Assembly: GCA_002708925.1 (NCBI GenBank)
Contig: PAPN01000048.1
Location: 1 to 50,134 of the forward strand
Direction: 5' to 3'
DNA: 50,134 bases
Origin: Paracoccaceae bacterium
GTDB lineage: Bacteria > Pseudomonadota > Alphaproteobacteria > Rhodobacterales > Rhodobacteraceae
Program-made: the position numbers and the translations under genes
The notes under the pieces: generated by a model
Databases searched by the model: none
What the model was told of the DNA's origin: nothing
What the model saw: only the letters and a program-made list of their open reading frames with translations
Part shown: positions 1-9,469 of the stretch, piece after piece
How positions within the stretch are numbered: position 1 is the stretch's first letter
Layout of the letters: every line of letters starts with the position of its first letter

Positions 1-1843
1 CGGGTCTGTCACGCTGCGCGACCGCGATGGCGAGGTCTTTGCCTGGCGCGGCGACCAGTTCGGCGGCGTGGTGACCGCCGAGACGGTCAGCCCGCACCTG
101 AAGAATGCAGTGGTCGCGACCGAGGACCGGCGGTTCTACCGGCATTTCGGGATCAGCCCGCGCGGCGTGGCCAGTGCCATCCGCATCAACCTGAGCGAGG
201 GGCGCGGGCCGCTTTCGGGGCATGGCGGATCCACCATCACGCAGCAGACCGCGAAACTGCTATGCCTGGGCGTTGTCTACGATGACACCCAATGGGACAG
301 CGAGGCCGCCTACGAGGCCGACTGCCGCCGGGGCTCTTTGTGGCGCAAGGCGAAAGAGGCGATTTACTCCATGGCGATGGAGGCCAAATACACCAAGGAT
401 GAGATCCTCAGCATCTATCTGAACCGCGCCTATATGGGCGGCGGCGCATACGGGGCCGAGGCCGCCGCGCAGCGTTTCTTTGCCAAACCCGCCGCCGCAC
501 TGAACCCGGCCGAGGCCGCGATGATTGCCGGGCTGCTGACCGCGCCCACGTCCCTGTCCCCCACCAACAATCTGAAACGGTCACAGAACCGGGCCGGGGT
601 GGTGATCGGGCTGATGCAGGAACAGGGCTATCTGTCGGATCGCGCCGCCCAGGCCGCGCTGGACACCCCTGCCCAGCTGTCCGAGGCCGCCGAGGCCCGC
701 GCCGGCGGCTATTTCGCCGATTGGGTGATGTCCTCGGGGCCCGAGTTTTTCACCCGCAGCTCGGCCTCGGATGTGGTGATCAAGACCACGCTGGACCAGC
801 GCCTGCAAACCGCCGCCGAGGACGCGCTGGCCTATATTTTCGAAAACAAGGTCAAGGAAGGTTCCAAGGCGCAGGCCGCCATTGTTGTCATGAGCGCGGA
901 CGGGGCCGTGCGCGCCATGGTGGGCGGCCGCAAGACCAAGGTCGCCGGGGCGTTCAACCGCGCCACCCAGGCGCTGCGGCAGACGGGATCCTCGTTCAAA
1001 CCCTTTGTCTATGCCACTGCGCTGGAGCTGGGCTGGTCGGCCAATGACACGATTGTGGACGAACAGATCACCATCAACATTCCCGGCTCGGGCGCCTGGA
1101 CACCACAGAACTATGACCGCAAATTCCACGGGCGCGTCACCCTGACCGAGGCTTTGCGGACCTCTCTGAACATCCCGGCGGTGAAACTGGCGCAGGATGT
1201 GGGGCTGGAAAATGTACGCAAGATTGCCGCCGATTTCGGGCTGGAATCGGATCTGGCGCAGGGACCGGCGCTGGCGCTGGGGGCCTCGGAATCCACGCTG
1301 ATTGAAATGACGGGCGCTTATGCCGGGATTCTGAATGGCGGCAGTTCAGTTAAGCCCTACGGGCTGATCGAATTGCGGATGCAGGGCGATGATGAGCCCG
1401 TGATGACCGCCACCGGCGGGATCGGCGAGCGGGGGATCCGCGAAGAGGCCGCGCAAGAGCTGATCTGGATGATGCACAAGGTTGCAACCGAGGGCACCGG
1501 GCGGCGGGCGCTGCTGGGGGATCGTCCGATCGCGGGCAAGACCGGCACCACTCAGGCCGCGCGCGATGCCTGGTTCATTGGGTTCAGCGCCGACTATGTG
1601 GCCGGGGTGTGGATGGGCTATGATGACAATACGCCTTTGACCGGGGTGACGGGCTCGGGGCTACCCGCCGAGATCTGGCACGAAACGATGACGCGTGTGC
1701 ACGAAGGCGTGCCCGTCTCGCCGCTGCCGATGCTGGAGGGGGGCTCGCGGCCCAAAAGGACGCCCAGCGATGACCGGGACCGGACCAAGAAGGGGATCGA
1801 AAGACTGCTGGACGATCTGCTGGGCGGGGGTGGCAACCGCTGA
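1..1843 (+). CDS. Penicillin-binding protein 1A family (class A PBP), 5' end cut by window edge
   Basis: Bifunctional peptidoglycan synthase that polymerises lipid II and cross-links stem peptides on the periplasmic face of the inner membrane. The frame is open from base 2, so the N-terminal membrane anchor lies outside the window. The GTG near base 68 is internal, not the true start. The transglycosylase domain comes first, with EDRRFYRHFG and GGSTITQQTAK. The transpeptidase domain follows, with the SxxK motif in TGSSFKP (around base 990), an SLN motif (SLNIPAVKLA) and KTGTT (around base 1540). The C-terminus is a short basic, Asp-rich tail. All catalytic motifs in the visible part are intact. 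The next gene is convergent. Family assignment is firm; the paralogue (PBP1A or 1C type) cannot be fixed without the N-terminus. Confidence 0.95.
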   Translation, partial: GSVTLRDRDGEVFAWRGDQFGGVVTAETVSPHLKNAVVATEDRRFYRHFGISPRGVASAIRINLSEGRGPLSGHGGSTITQQTAKLLCLGVVYDDTQWDSEAAYEADCRRGSLWRKAKEAIYSMAMEAKYTKDEILSIYLNRAYMGGGAYGAEAAAQRFFAKPAAALNPAEAAMIAGLLTAPTSLSPTNNLKRSQNRAGVVIGLMQEQGYLSDRAAQAALDTPAQLSEAAEARAGGYFADWVMSSGPEFFTRSSASDVVIKTTLDQRLQTAAEDALAYIFENKVKEGSKAQAAIVVMSADGAVRAMVGGRKTKVAGAFNRATQALRQTGSSFKPFVYATALELGWSANDTIVDEQITINIPGSGAWTPQNYDRKFHGRVTLTEALRTSLNIPAVKLAQDVGLENVRKIAADFGLESDLAQGPALALGASESTLIEMTGAYAGILNGGSSVKPYGLIELRMQGDDEPVMTATGGIGERGIREEAAQELIWMMHKVATEGTGRRALLGDRPIAGKTGTTQAARDAWFIGFSADYVAGVWMGYDDNTPLTGVTGSGLPAEIWHETMTRVHEGVPVSPLPMLEGGSRPKRTPSDDRDRTKKGIERLLDDLLGGGGNR

Positions 1844-2057
1844 TCCGGGGGGGCGTTTCCGGGCCTTGATCCAAAGGAGCGCTAACGCGCGCTTGTCTGC
1901 TCGTCGTCGGCTTTGCCGCCGTCTCGGGCTGCCGGACGGTGACGCATCTTAGCCCCCGCAGTGTGAAGACGAGAAAGCCGCCCCAGCGCCCGGCAATCAC
2001 CAGGGTGATTTATAGAGGCTTGCGCAGGGACGGCGGTCTGGTTTGAAGCGGGCCGGA

Positions 2058-2651
2058 TCAGCCGGTTTTCTTCAAATCCGTGATCATCTGGTCGATATCG
2101 CCTTTGCGGCGATCCAGCATGGCGCCGATTTCTTCGCGTTCGGTCAGCAGCATGTTGATGCCTTCAATATACATGTTGAAGAACAGATCCTTGCCGGTGC
2201 GATCCGAAACATGGAAGTCCAGCTCGAACGGGGCTTCGCCGCGCAGGTGGGCGATGGTGCGCACCTGATAGAAGCTTTTGACCTTTTGCACGCCCTGCAC
2301 TTCGAGCCGGCCCCCGATGAATTCACGGAACCGTTTGCCGTATTTGCGCGAGACATAGCCGGTGAAGGCCTCGGTGAAGGATTTCTTCTGTGCGCTGCTG
2401 GCGCGGCGACCGTCCACGCCCATGGCATAGGCGGCGATATAGGGCAGATCGGCATATTTGCGGAAAATCACCTCGAAATCGCCAATCATCGCCCGTTCGG
2501 ATTTGCCCGAGTCGATGACCCGGTTGATCTCGGACACCAGCGCATTCACCAGCGTTTCAGCCTGCGCGTTGTTCAAAGCCAGAGCCTGCCCCGGCAGCGC
2601 CAGGCTGGCCCCGGTAGCGGCCAGAAAAATTCGGCGGGAAAAATACGACAT
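2058..2651 (-). CDS. mlaC: MlaC/Ttg2D-type phospholipid-binding periplasmic protein
   Basis: Periplasmic carrier that shuttles phospholipid between the outer-membrane MlaA lipoprotein and the inner-membrane MlaFEDB ABC transporter; formerly the toluene-tolerance Ttg2D family. It has 197 residues, normal for the family. The N-terminus reads SRRIFLAATGASLAL followed by an AXA-like site (QALA), so the signal peptide fits a twin-arginine (Tat) signal. The MlaC body follows, with FRKYADLPYIAAYAMG and YKxRxF-like FTGYVSRKYGKRFREF. The start has a good AAGGGT ribosome site 6 bases upstream. It lies 13 bases downstream of mlaA and is surely co-transcribed with it. The MlaFEDB genes are not in the window. 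Confidence 0.9.
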   Translation of the reverse strand: MSYFSRRIFLAATGASLALPGQALALNNAQAETLVNALVSEINRVIDSGKSERAMIGDFEVIFRKYADLPYIAAYAMGVDGRRASSAQKKSFTEAFTGYVSRKYGKRFREFIGGRLEVQGVQKVKSFYQVRTIAHLRGEAPFELDFHVSDRTGKDLFFNMYIEGINMLLTEREEIGAMLDRRKGDIDQMITDLKKTG

Positions 2652-2664
2652 TTAAGTACCCTTC

Positions 2665-3438
2665 TTAAAATCCATCCGTGTCGATGTCTTCTGGGGCGAT
2701 ATAGGTATCCTCGGTGGCCATTCCCAGTTCGTGACGGCGATTTTGCAGGTACATGGTCCGGCCCTGCGCGTAGCTGTCGGCGCTTTCATAGAGGATGGAA
2801 TCGACGATATCCGCATAGCGGCCCCGGTCTCCTACTTTTGCCGCAACTTCGGCGACCTTGCCAATGTTGCGTTCGCGCGTCGGCAAAACATAGCTGAGCG
2901 GGTTGGTGAACAGATCCACCACCTTGCCCGCAGCGTCGCGTTCGGTGGACGGGCCAAGCGCGGGGAGCTCTACATAGGCGCCCTCGGGGGCACCCCAGAC
3001 ATGCAGGGTTTCGCCGAAATCGGATTCGTCCGGATACAGCCCCAGATCCGAGGCCGCGTCGAACAGCCCGCCAAAGCCCAGTGTCACGTTGATCACGAAG
3101 CGGGTCACGTTCCGCGCCACGCCCGGCACATCCCCCTGAAGCGCGTGGTTCACAGCCGAGGACGGCTCGCCCAGGTTTTCCGCGAAATTACCGACGCTGA
3201 TCGCGATGCCCTCGGGGACGACGGTCACATAGCCCTTGGCGGCAGGCCGCACCAGAGCCCGGTCCAGGGCGCGGTTGAATTCGTGGGTTTTACGGTTGCC
3301 CTCTTCATAGGGATCGAAAATCTCGCCTTGCGGATGGTCGGGCCCCGCAACGGTGCACCCGGCCAAAGCCGCAATCAACACGGCCGCGCCCAACTTAGGC
3401 AAAACGGAAGAAGGGATATTGTAATGCTGTACCGGCAC
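2665..3438 (-). CDS. mlaA: MlaA/VacJ family outer-membrane lipoprotein
   Basis: Outer-membrane lipoprotein that removes mislocalised phospholipid from the outer leaflet and hands it to MlaC. It has a lipobox LAGC about 30 residues from the start, then the VacJ domain, seen in DPYEEGNRKTHEFNRALDR, RFVINVTLGFGGLFD and an LPxLGPST-like segment (LPALGPSTERDA). The chosen GTG start at 3438 has a GGAAA stretch 8 bases upstream. An in-frame TTG at 3450 is the alternative and has no visible ribosome site. It heads the mlaA-mlaC pair and is transcribed away from the type I secretion genes. Confidence 0.9.
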   Translation of the reverse strand: MPVQHYNIPSSVLPKLGAAVLIAALAGCTVAGPDHPQGEIFDPYEEGNRKTHEFNRALDRALVRPAAKGYVTVVPEGIAISVGNFAENLGEPSSAVNHALQGDVPGVARNVTRFVINVTLGFGGLFDAASDLGLYPDESDFGETLHVWGAPEGAYVELPALGPSTERDAAGKVVDLFTNPLSYVLPTRERNIGKVAEVAAKVGDRGRYADIVDSILYESADSYAQGRTMYLQNRRHELGMATEDTYIAPEDIDTDGF

Positions 3439-3618
3439 GTTTTTTTCCAATATCAGTCGTTTGGTGATCTATTTAGTCGAAGTATTAAGGAAGCCCAGCC
3501 ACCCTGTCCGGCAAGTCAATTCTCTGTGGCAGATGTGTGACAGAGCTTTGGGCGTTGCAATTACAGCAAAACGCCACAAACCGAAAGGGCAGGCCATGGG
3601 AAAACCGGACCTCAGAGA

Positions 3619-5352
3619 ATGAAGAACCCAAAAATAGAAGCTGGCAAAGACGAGCTGCGCGCCGCGCGACGCGAGAGTCGCGGGCTCTTTTGGACCGTCG
3701 GACTCTTCAGTTTTTTCGTGAACCTGCTGATGCTGACCGGGCCGCTCTACATGCTGCAGGTCTATGACCGGGTGCTGGGCAGCCGGTCGTTTGAAACATT
3801 GTTCGGGCTGACCCTGATTGTCGGGTTCCTGTATGGGATGATGGGATTGCTGGACTTCTCGCGCGCAAGGATCATGGCGCGGGTGGGTTCGCGGTTTCAG
3901 GCGCGGCTGGATCAACGTGTGTTTGACGCCGTGATCCGAAAATCCTCGATCGCGCCGGACGAAAGCAGCGCCACCGGGCTGCGCGATCTGGAATCGATCC
4001 AGCGATTGCTGATTTCTCCGCCGCTGATGGCGCTGTTCGATATGCCCTGGACCCCCATTTTCCTGGCCGGGATTTTGCTGTTTCACCCCTGGCTGGGCTA
4101 TCTGGCAATCGGAGGCGGGGCGATCCTGATCCTGCTGACCATCCTGAATCAGGCCACCACGCGCCTGCCCGTCGCCCGCGCCAATATGGCCACCGTTCAG
4201 TCCGAGCAGATCTCGGGGCAAATGGTGAATGAAGCGGAAATGGTGCAGGCCATGGGAATGCGCGAGGCCAGCTTTCATCGCTGGCAGACAGCCCGCGATC
4301 AGGCGCTGCGACAATCGCTGGCGGCCTCGGATATGGGGGGGCTGTTCAGCGTCCTGACCAAGACCTTCCGCCTGTTCCTGCAATCGGCCATGCTGGGGCT
4401 GGGCGCCTATCTGGTGCTGGTGGGCGAACTAAGCCCCGGTGCAATGATTGCGGGCTCCATCCTGATGGGCCGCGCCTTGGCCCCGATCGAGCTGGCCATC
4501 GGTCAATGGCCCCTGTTCCAGCGCGCCGCCAAAGGTTGGGAAAGCCTGGCGCTGCTGCTGGGCACCGTCCCGCCCGAACAGCCGCGCACCGCCCTGCCCA
4601 CGCCCCAGGCCAAGCTGGAGGTGCAGCAATTGACGCTGGTCCCGCCCGGACAATCGCAGGCCACGCTGCGGATGGTGAATTTCGTGGTGCAGCCGGGGCA
4701 GGCTCTGGGCGTCATTGGCACCTCGGGCGCGGGGAAATCCACGCTGGCGCGCGCAATCACCGGGCTGTGGCGGCCCGCAGGTGGGAAAATCCGTCTGGAT
4801 GGGGCATCGATCGAGCAATACGACCCCTCCGTTCTGGGCCAGCTGATCGGCTATCTGCCACAACGGGTAGAGCTGTTCGACGGCACGATTGCCGAAAACA
4901 TCGCCCGCCTGTCCCCCACCCCGGATGCGGCCAAAATCGTCGCCGCCGCGAAAAAGGCCGACGCCCACGCGATGATCCTGAAGATGCCCGAGGGGTACGA
5001 CACCCGCGTTGCGGCCTCGGGCGGGCGTCTGTCGGGCGGTCAGATCCAACGGATCGGCCTGGCGCGCGCAATGTATTCGGACCCGGTGATCCTGGTTCTG
5101 GACGAGCCGAACTCAAATCTGGATAACGAAGGCAGCCAGGCCCTGAACAACGCCATCCGCGCCATGAAATCCGAGGGCAAATCCGTGCTGATCATGGCCC
5201 ACCGCCCCGCCGCCATTCAGGAATGCGATCTGCTGCTGATGCTGGACGGCGGCCAGGTCCGCGCCTTTGGCCCCAAAGACGATGTACTTAAAAAAGTCGT
5301 ACAGAACCGACAGGCCCTGGCGCGCGGCGATAATCAGGGGGGCGTCCAATGA
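3619..5352 (+). CDS. Type I secretion ABC transporter, PrtD family
   Basis: Inner-membrane ATPase/permease of a type I secretion system, exporting an unfolded C-terminal-signal substrate straight to the outside. It has 577 residues, as in PrtD/AprD/HasD transporters, with no peptidase C39 domain. The transmembrane domain spans roughly residues 20-310 (VNLLMLTGPLYMLQVYDRVL is typical of the family). The nucleotide-binding domain has Walker A GTSGAGKST (about 367-375), signature LSGGQ (about 471), Walker B ILVLDEPNSNLD and H-loop MAHRP. It overlaps the adaptor gene by 4 bases (ATGA). No TolC-like protein or RTX substrate is nearby, so the substrate is unknown. Confidence 0.93.
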   Translation: MKNPKIEAGKDELRAARRESRGLFWTVGLFSFFVNLLMLTGPLYMLQVYDRVLGSRSFETLFGLTLIVGFLYGMMGLLDFSRARIMARVGSRFQARLDQRVFDAVIRKSSIAPDESSATGLRDLESIQRLLISPPLMALFDMPWTPIFLAGILLFHPWLGYLAIGGGAILILLTILNQATTRLPVARANMATVQSEQISGQMVNEAEMVQAMGMREASFHRWQTARDQALRQSLAASDMGGLFSVLTKTFRLFLQSAMLGLGAYLVLVGELSPGAMIAGSILMGRALAPIELAIGQWPLFQRAAKGWESLALLLGTVPPEQPRTALPTPQAKLEVQQLTLVPPGQSQATLRMVNFVVQPGQALGVIGTSGAGKSTLARAITGLWRPAGGKIRLDGASIEQYDPSVLGQLIGYLPQRVELFDGTIAENIARLSPTPDAAKIVAAAKKADAHAMILKMPEGYDTRVAASGGRLSGGQIQRIGLARAMYSDPVILVLDEPNSNLDNEGSQALNNAIRAMKSEGKSVLIMAHRPAAIQECDLLLMLDGGQVRAFGPKDDVLKKVVQNRQALARGDNQGGVQ

Positions 5353-6656
5353 CCCGGACAGACACCACGAAATTCCCGGTGCGCGGCCCGCTGACGCTGG
5401 GGCTGGCAGCGCTGGTGGTGCTGCTCGCCGGTTTCGGCGGCTGGGCGGCGCTGACGAATATCTCGGGCGCGGTGATTGCCTCGGGGCAGGTCGAGGTAGA
5501 CCAGAACCGGCAGGTCGTGCAGCATCCCGACGGCGGCGTCATTCAGGATATTCTGGTGGACGAGGGCGATTTCGTCGAGGCCGGACAGATGCTGATCCGC
5601 CTGGATCCGGACGATCTGCAAACCCAGCTGACAATCATCGAAGGCCAGCTTTACGAGCTGATGGCCCGCCGTGGCCGCCTGGAGGCCGAGCGCGACGGCC
5701 GCGCTGACATCCGGTTCGATCCCCGCCTGCAAGAGGCCGGCGCGGCCGACCCCAAGGTGCTGGAACTGATGCAGGGGCAGGCGCAACTGTTGCAGGCGCG
5801 CTTGGATTCTGTGCGTCAGGAGATCGCGCAACTGGAAAAACGCCGCGGGCAGATCAGCAGCCAGATCGAGGGCATCGACGCGCAGCGCAGCGCACTGTCC
5901 GCACAGCTGGACCTGATCCAAGAGGAACTGGCCAGCCAGCGCACCCTGCTGGAAAAGGGCCTGGCGCAGGCCGCGCGGGTTCTTTCCCTGCAAAGAGAGG
6001 AGGCAAAGCTGGCCGGGCAGGTCGGGCAACTGGCCTCGGAACGGGCGCAGGCCGAGGGGCGGATCACCGAGATTGAGCTGGAAATCCTGAAAAAGGACAC
6101 GCTGCGCCGCGAAGAGGCCCTGACCACCCTGCGCGACCTGCAATATCGCGAGCTGGAATCGGCAGAAAACCGACGCGCGACGCTGCAAAAACTACAGCGT
6201 CTGAACCTGCGGGCACCGGTGTCCGGAGTCGTGTATGGGCTACAGTTTTTCGCCCCCCGTTCGGTCATCAAACCCGCCGATCCCGTGCTGTTTCTTGTGC
6301 CTCAGGACCGGCCTCTGGTGGTGGCCGCGCAGGTGCCTCCGATTCATGTGGATCAGATTTTCCTTGGGCAGGACGTGACATTGCGGTTTTCGACATTCGA
6401 TCAGCGGGACACCCCGGAATTGTTTGGCAAAGTCGCGCAAATCTCGGCGGATGCGTTTACTGATCAGGCCACCCAGGCCGCTTTTTACCGGATTGAGGTT
6501 CTGCCCAACGAGGGAGAGCTGTCGCGCCTGCCGGACGGGGCCAAACTGCTGCCCGGAATGCCCGTCGAGACCTTCATCCGCACCAAGGACCGCACGCCTC
6601 TGGCCTATCTGATCAAGCCCCTGTCGGACTATTTCACCAAGGCCTTCCGCGAATAG
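5349..6656 (+). CDS. HlyD/PrtE-type membrane fusion protein of type I secretion
   Basis: Periplasmic adaptor linking the ABC transporter to an outer-membrane TolC-like channel. It has 435 residues, with a short cytosolic N-terminus and one membrane helix (LGLAALVVLLAGFGGW, about residues 17-33). A lipoyl half follows (VVQHPDGGVIQDILVDEGDFV), then a long coiled coil of about 120 residues rich in Gln, Glu, Leu and Arg. The second lipoyl half is LRAPVSGVVYGLQFF, and a beta-barrel ends in LLPGMPVETFIRT, the usual HlyD signature. Translation is coupled to the transporter by a 4-base overlap. Confidence 0.92.
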   Translation: MTRTDTTKFPVRGPLTLGLAALVVLLAGFGGWAALTNISGAVIASGQVEVDQNRQVVQHPDGGVIQDILVDEGDFVEAGQMLIRLDPDDLQTQLTIIEGQLYELMARRGRLEAERDGRADIRFDPRLQEAGAADPKVLELMQGQAQLLQARLDSVRQEIAQLEKRRGQISSQIEGIDAQRSALSAQLDLIQEELASQRTLLEKGLAQAARVLSLQREEAKLAGQVGQLASERAQAEGRITEIELEILKKDTLRREEALTTLRDLQYRELESAENRRATLQKLQRLNLRAPVSGVVYGLQFFAPRSVIKPADPVLFLVPQDRPLVVAAQVPPIHVDQIFLGQDVTLRFSTFDQRDTPELFGKVAQISADAFTDQATQAAFYRIEVLPNEGELSRLPDGAKLLPGMPVETFIRTKDRTPLAYLIKPLSDYFTKAFRE

Positions 6657-6719
6657 GCGTCTTGCATTCGCCGGGCGGTGCGCTAGCCTGCGCGCACGTT
6701 CAAACGCAAGGATACGGAC

Positions 6720-7184
6720 ATGACCGGAACCATCGAAACCCGCCTGGCTGAACTGGGCATCACCCTGCCCGACGCGCCAGCCCCGGCTGCGAATTATGTG
6801 CCCTATGTGATCGTGGGGGACATGGTGTATGTGTCCGGCCAGGTATCTGCGGATGCGAATGGGTTCATCACCGGAAAACTGGGCGACGACCTGCTGACCG
6901 CCGATGGCGCTGCCGCCGCAAAAACCTGTGCAATCAGCCTGTTAGCGCAGCTAAAGGCCGCCTGCGGGGGGGATATAGACCGGCTGGAAAGGGTGGTCAA
7001 ACTGGTCGGTTTCGTGAACTCGACACCCGATTATGTGGAACAGCCCCAGGTGGTTAACGGGGCCTCGGATTTCCTGGTCGAGGCCCTGGGCGACAAGGGC
7101 CGCCATGCGCGCTCGGCGGTGTCCGCCGCCGCCCTGCCGCTGGGCGTGGCCGTCGAAATCGAAGCCATTTTCCAGATCAAATGA
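6720..7184 (+). CDS. RidA/YjgF/YER057c family protein
   Basis: Members of this family hydrolyse reactive enamine/imine intermediates from PLP enzymes. It has 154 residues, longer than E. coli RidA (about 128) and close to the YjgH/YabJ-like long subgroup. The fold is seen from YVSGQVSADANGFITGKLG through VVKLVGFVNSTPDYVEQPQV to the C-terminal RSAVSAAALPLGVAVEIEA. That last segment keeps the Arg that binds the substrate carboxylate in deaminating members. The start follows a short AAGGA site. It overlaps the phosphodiesterase gene by 4 bases. Enzymatic activity is inferred from the conserved Arg only. Confidence 0.9.
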   Translation: MTGTIETRLAELGITLPDAPAPAANYVPYVIVGDMVYVSGQVSADANGFITGKLGDDLLTADGAAAAKTCAISLLAQLKAACGGDIDRLERVVKLVGFVNSTPDYVEQPQVVNGASDFLVEALGDKGRHARSAVSAAALPLGVAVEIEAIFQIK

Positions 7185-7948
7185 GCCCCCTGCCACGGGG
7201 GTTCCTGAAAGCCCCGATCGCGCATCGCGCCTATCATGACATCCGCGCCGGCCGGGTGGAAAACTCGGTCAGCGCGATCCGGGCCGCGATAGACGCGGGC
7301 TATGGGATTGAGATTGACCTGCAACTGTCCAAAGACGGGCAGGCGATGGTGTTTCACGACTATGACCTGGGGCGCCTGACGGGTGAAAACGGCCCGATCC
7401 GGGGGCGAACGGCCAAGGAGTTGGCGCAGATCGCCTTAGCGGGCGGGGCGGACACGATCCGCACGTTCCCTGAGATGCTGGATCTGATCGGCGGGCGCGT
7501 GCCTCTGCTGGTCGAGCTAAAGGATCAGGACGGCGCAATGGGCGCAAATGTTGGCCTGCTGGAGCGCGCAACCGCCCAGGCCCTGACCGGATACACCGGC
7601 AAGGTGGCGGTGATGTCTTTCAACCCGCACTCTATGCTGCAAATGCAGATTCTTGCGCCTGACGTGCCGCGCGGGCTGACCACCAGCGCCTATACCCCCG
7701 CGGATTGGCAGCTGCTGCCCGCCCGCACCCGCGACAGGCTGCGCGAAATCCCCGACTATGACTCGGTCGGAGCCTGTTTCATCAGTCACGAAGCCGCCGA
7801 CCTGCCTCGCCCGCGCGTTGTGGATCTGAAAAACCGCGGTGCCCATGTGCTGTGCTGGACCATCCGCTCGGCTCAGGCCGAGGCAGAAGCCCGCAAGATC
7901 GCGGAAAATGTGACCTTCGAGGGCTACGCCGCCGCGATCCCCGCTTGA
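7181..7948 (+). CDS. Glycerophosphodiester phosphodiesterase family protein
   Basis: Hydrolyses glycerophosphodiesters to glycerol-3-phosphate and an alcohol. It has 255 residues without a signal peptide, so it is probably cytosolic like UgpQ. Catalytic motifs are present: the first His-Arg in IAHRAYHD, the Glu/Asp pair in EIDLQLSKDG, and the second His in FHDYDLGRLTG. A later Glu-Lys (LLVELKDQDG) matches the metal site. It forms a pair with the RidA gene. No glycerol-3-phosphate transporter lies beside it. Confidence 0.9.
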   Translation: MSPLPRGFLKAPIAHRAYHDIRAGRVENSVSAIRAAIDAGYGIEIDLQLSKDGQAMVFHDYDLGRLTGENGPIRGRTAKELAQIALAGGADTIRTFPEMLDLIGGRVPLLVELKDQDGAMGANVGLLERATAQALTGYTGKVAVMSFNPHSMLQMQILAPDVPRGLTTSAYTPADWQLLPARTRDRLREIPDYDSVGACFISHEAADLPRPRVVDLKNRGAHVLCWTIRSAQAEAEARKIAENVTFEGYAAAIPA

Positions 7949-7997
7949 TCCGGGGCAATTTTGGCTCAGATACTGCCAAAAGGGACGCAAGGGACAG

Positions 7998-9176
7998 ATG
8001 GCGCAAGAGACTATAGAGATTCAGGTGCTTGGCAGCCTTGGCCAGGTAGACCCCTCTGCGTGGGACGCCTGCGCCCGCGCGGGCGATGGCCGCGCGCCGG
8101 ACCCTTTCACGACCTATCGGTTTCTGTCTGCGCTGGAAAACAGCGGCTCCGTCGGGCCAGGCACGGGGTGGCAGCCGCAATATCTGCTGGCCAAACGCGG
8201 GGACACGCTGATCGCCTGCGCGCCGCTTTATGCCAAATCCCACAGCCAGGGCGAATATGTCTTTGATCATTCCTGGGCCCACGCCTATGAGCGCGCAGGC
8301 GGGCGCTATTATCCCAAGCTGCAACTGGCCGTGCCCTTCACGCCCGTCACCGGCCCGCGTTTCCTGACCCTGCCGGGCGCGGAACTGGCCGGCATGTCCG
8401 CCTTAATCCAGGGCGCGGTGCAACTGGCCTCGGAACACCAGGTCTCATCCCTGCATGTGACCTTCTGCACGCAGGCGGAATCGCTGGCAGGCCAGCAGAT
8501 GGGCCTGCTGCACCGCACCGGGCAGCAGTTTCACTGGCTTAATGACGGCTACACGGATTTTGACGGATTTCTGGCCGCCCTGTCCTCGCGCAAGCGTAAA
8601 ACCATTCGCAAGGAACGCCGTGTCGCGCAGGGCTTTGGCGGCAGCATCCGGCAATTGACAGGGGACGACATCAAAGCGCATCACTGGGATGCCTTCTGGC
8701 AATTCTATCAGGACACCGGCGCGCGCAAATGGGGCTCGCCCTATTTGACCCGCGCGTTTTTCGAAATCGCCCACGACACAATGCGCGACGACACCCTGCT
8801 GGTGCTGGCCGAACAGGACGGCGTGCCCATCGCTGGGGCGCTGAACTTCATCGGGCAGGATACGCTGTTTGGCCGCTACTGGGGCTGCATTCAGGATTAT
8901 CCCTGCCTGCATTTCGAAGCGTGCTATTATCAGGCCATCGACTATGCCATCGCCCAGGGCCTGCAAAAAGTCGAGGCCGGTGCCCAGGGCGATCACAAGC
9001 TAGCCCGCGGCTACCTGCCGGTGGAAACGCATTCGCTGCACTGGATCGCGGATGCCGGCTTTGCCCGCGCGGTAGAGCAATTCCTGCAAGGCGAACGCCA
9101 GGCCGTAGCCCAAGAAATCGACATCCTGACAGACTATGGCCCCTTCAAGAGGGCCCAAACAGAGGATCACCAATGA
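7998..9176 (+). CDS. FemAB/GNAT-like protein, DUF482 (PF04339) family
   Basis: Conserved protein of the peptidogalycan biosynthesis/recognition family, a GNAT-related fold with no settled substrate. It has 392 residues, the usual size. Family hallmarks are [19 protein letters not shown], a basic [13 protein letters not shown] stretch, and the C-terminal [19 protein letters not shown]. The chosen ATG follows AGGGACAG. It starts 49 bases after the phosphodiesterase gene and overlaps the pterin dehydratase by 4 bases. An acyl/aminoacyl transfer role is inferred from the fold only. Confidence 0.88.
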   Translation: MAQETIEIQVLGSLGQVDPSAWDACARAGDGRAPDPFTTYRFLSALENSGSVGPGTGWQPQYLLAKRGDTLIACAPLYAKSHSQGEYVFDHSWAHAYERAGGRYYPKLQLAVPFTPVTGPRFLTLPGAELAGMSALIQGAVQLASEHQVSSLHVTFCTQAESLAGQQMGLLHRTGQQFHWLNDGYTDFDGFLAALSSRKRKTIRKERRVAQGFGGSIRQLTGDDIKAHHWDAFWQFYQDTGARKWGSPYLTRAFFEIAHDTMRDDTLLVLAEQDGVPIAGALNFIGQDTLFGRYWGCIQDYPCLHFEACYYQAIDYAIAQGLQKVEAGAQGDHKLARGYLPVETHSLHWIADAGFARAVEQFLQGERQAVAQEIDILTDYGPFKRAQTEDHQ

Positions 9177-9469
9177 CCGAAAGACTCAGCGATACAGGAC
9201 GCAAGACCATGCTGGATCCGCTTCTGGAAACGGGCTGGCACCTGCTGGACGGCCGCGACGCCATAACCAAGACCTATGCGTTCTCTGACTTCACCGAAGC
9301 CTTCGCTTTCATGACCCGCGCGGCTATGTGGGCCGAAAAATGGAACCACCACCCCGAATGGACCAACATCTGGAACCGCGTCACCGTCACGCTGACCACC
9401 CATGACGTGGGCGGCCTTAGCGCACAGGACGTGAAACTGGCCCGAAAACTGGATCAACTGACAACATGA
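9173..9469 (+). CDS. phhB: Pterin-4a-carbinolamine dehydratase (4a-hydroxytetrahydrobiopterin dehydratase)
   Basis: Dehydrates 4a-hydroxytetrahydropterin to quinonoid dihydropterin, recycling the cofactor of aromatic amino acid hydroxylases. In bacteria without such hydroxylases it may serve other pterin chemistry. It has 98 residues, normal size. The signature [18 protein letters not shown] contains the two adjacent active-site His, and [17 protein letters not shown] completes the fold. It sits between two genes with 4-base overlaps on both sides (the FemAB-like gene upstream, the MscS channel downstream). No phenylalanine hydroxylase is in the window. Confidence 0.93.
   Translation: MTERLSDTGRKTMLDPLLETGWHLLDGRDAITKTYAFSDFTEAFAFMTRAAMWAEKWNHHPEWTNIWNRVTVTLTTHDVGGLSAQDVKLARKLDQLTT

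Noticed and set aside
1844..2057. Possible small gene in the PBP-mlaC spacer, and a lone GCGCTAAC near 1879
   Set aside because: Short frames lack ribosome sites and family features. The single GCGCTAAC core has only 9/14 match to the CceR pattern and sits at a gene end.
3522..3545. CTCTGT...ACAGAG inverted repeat before the secretion transporter
   Set aside because: Only 6 bp with a 12-base gap, about what chance allows in a spacer; not enough to call an operator.
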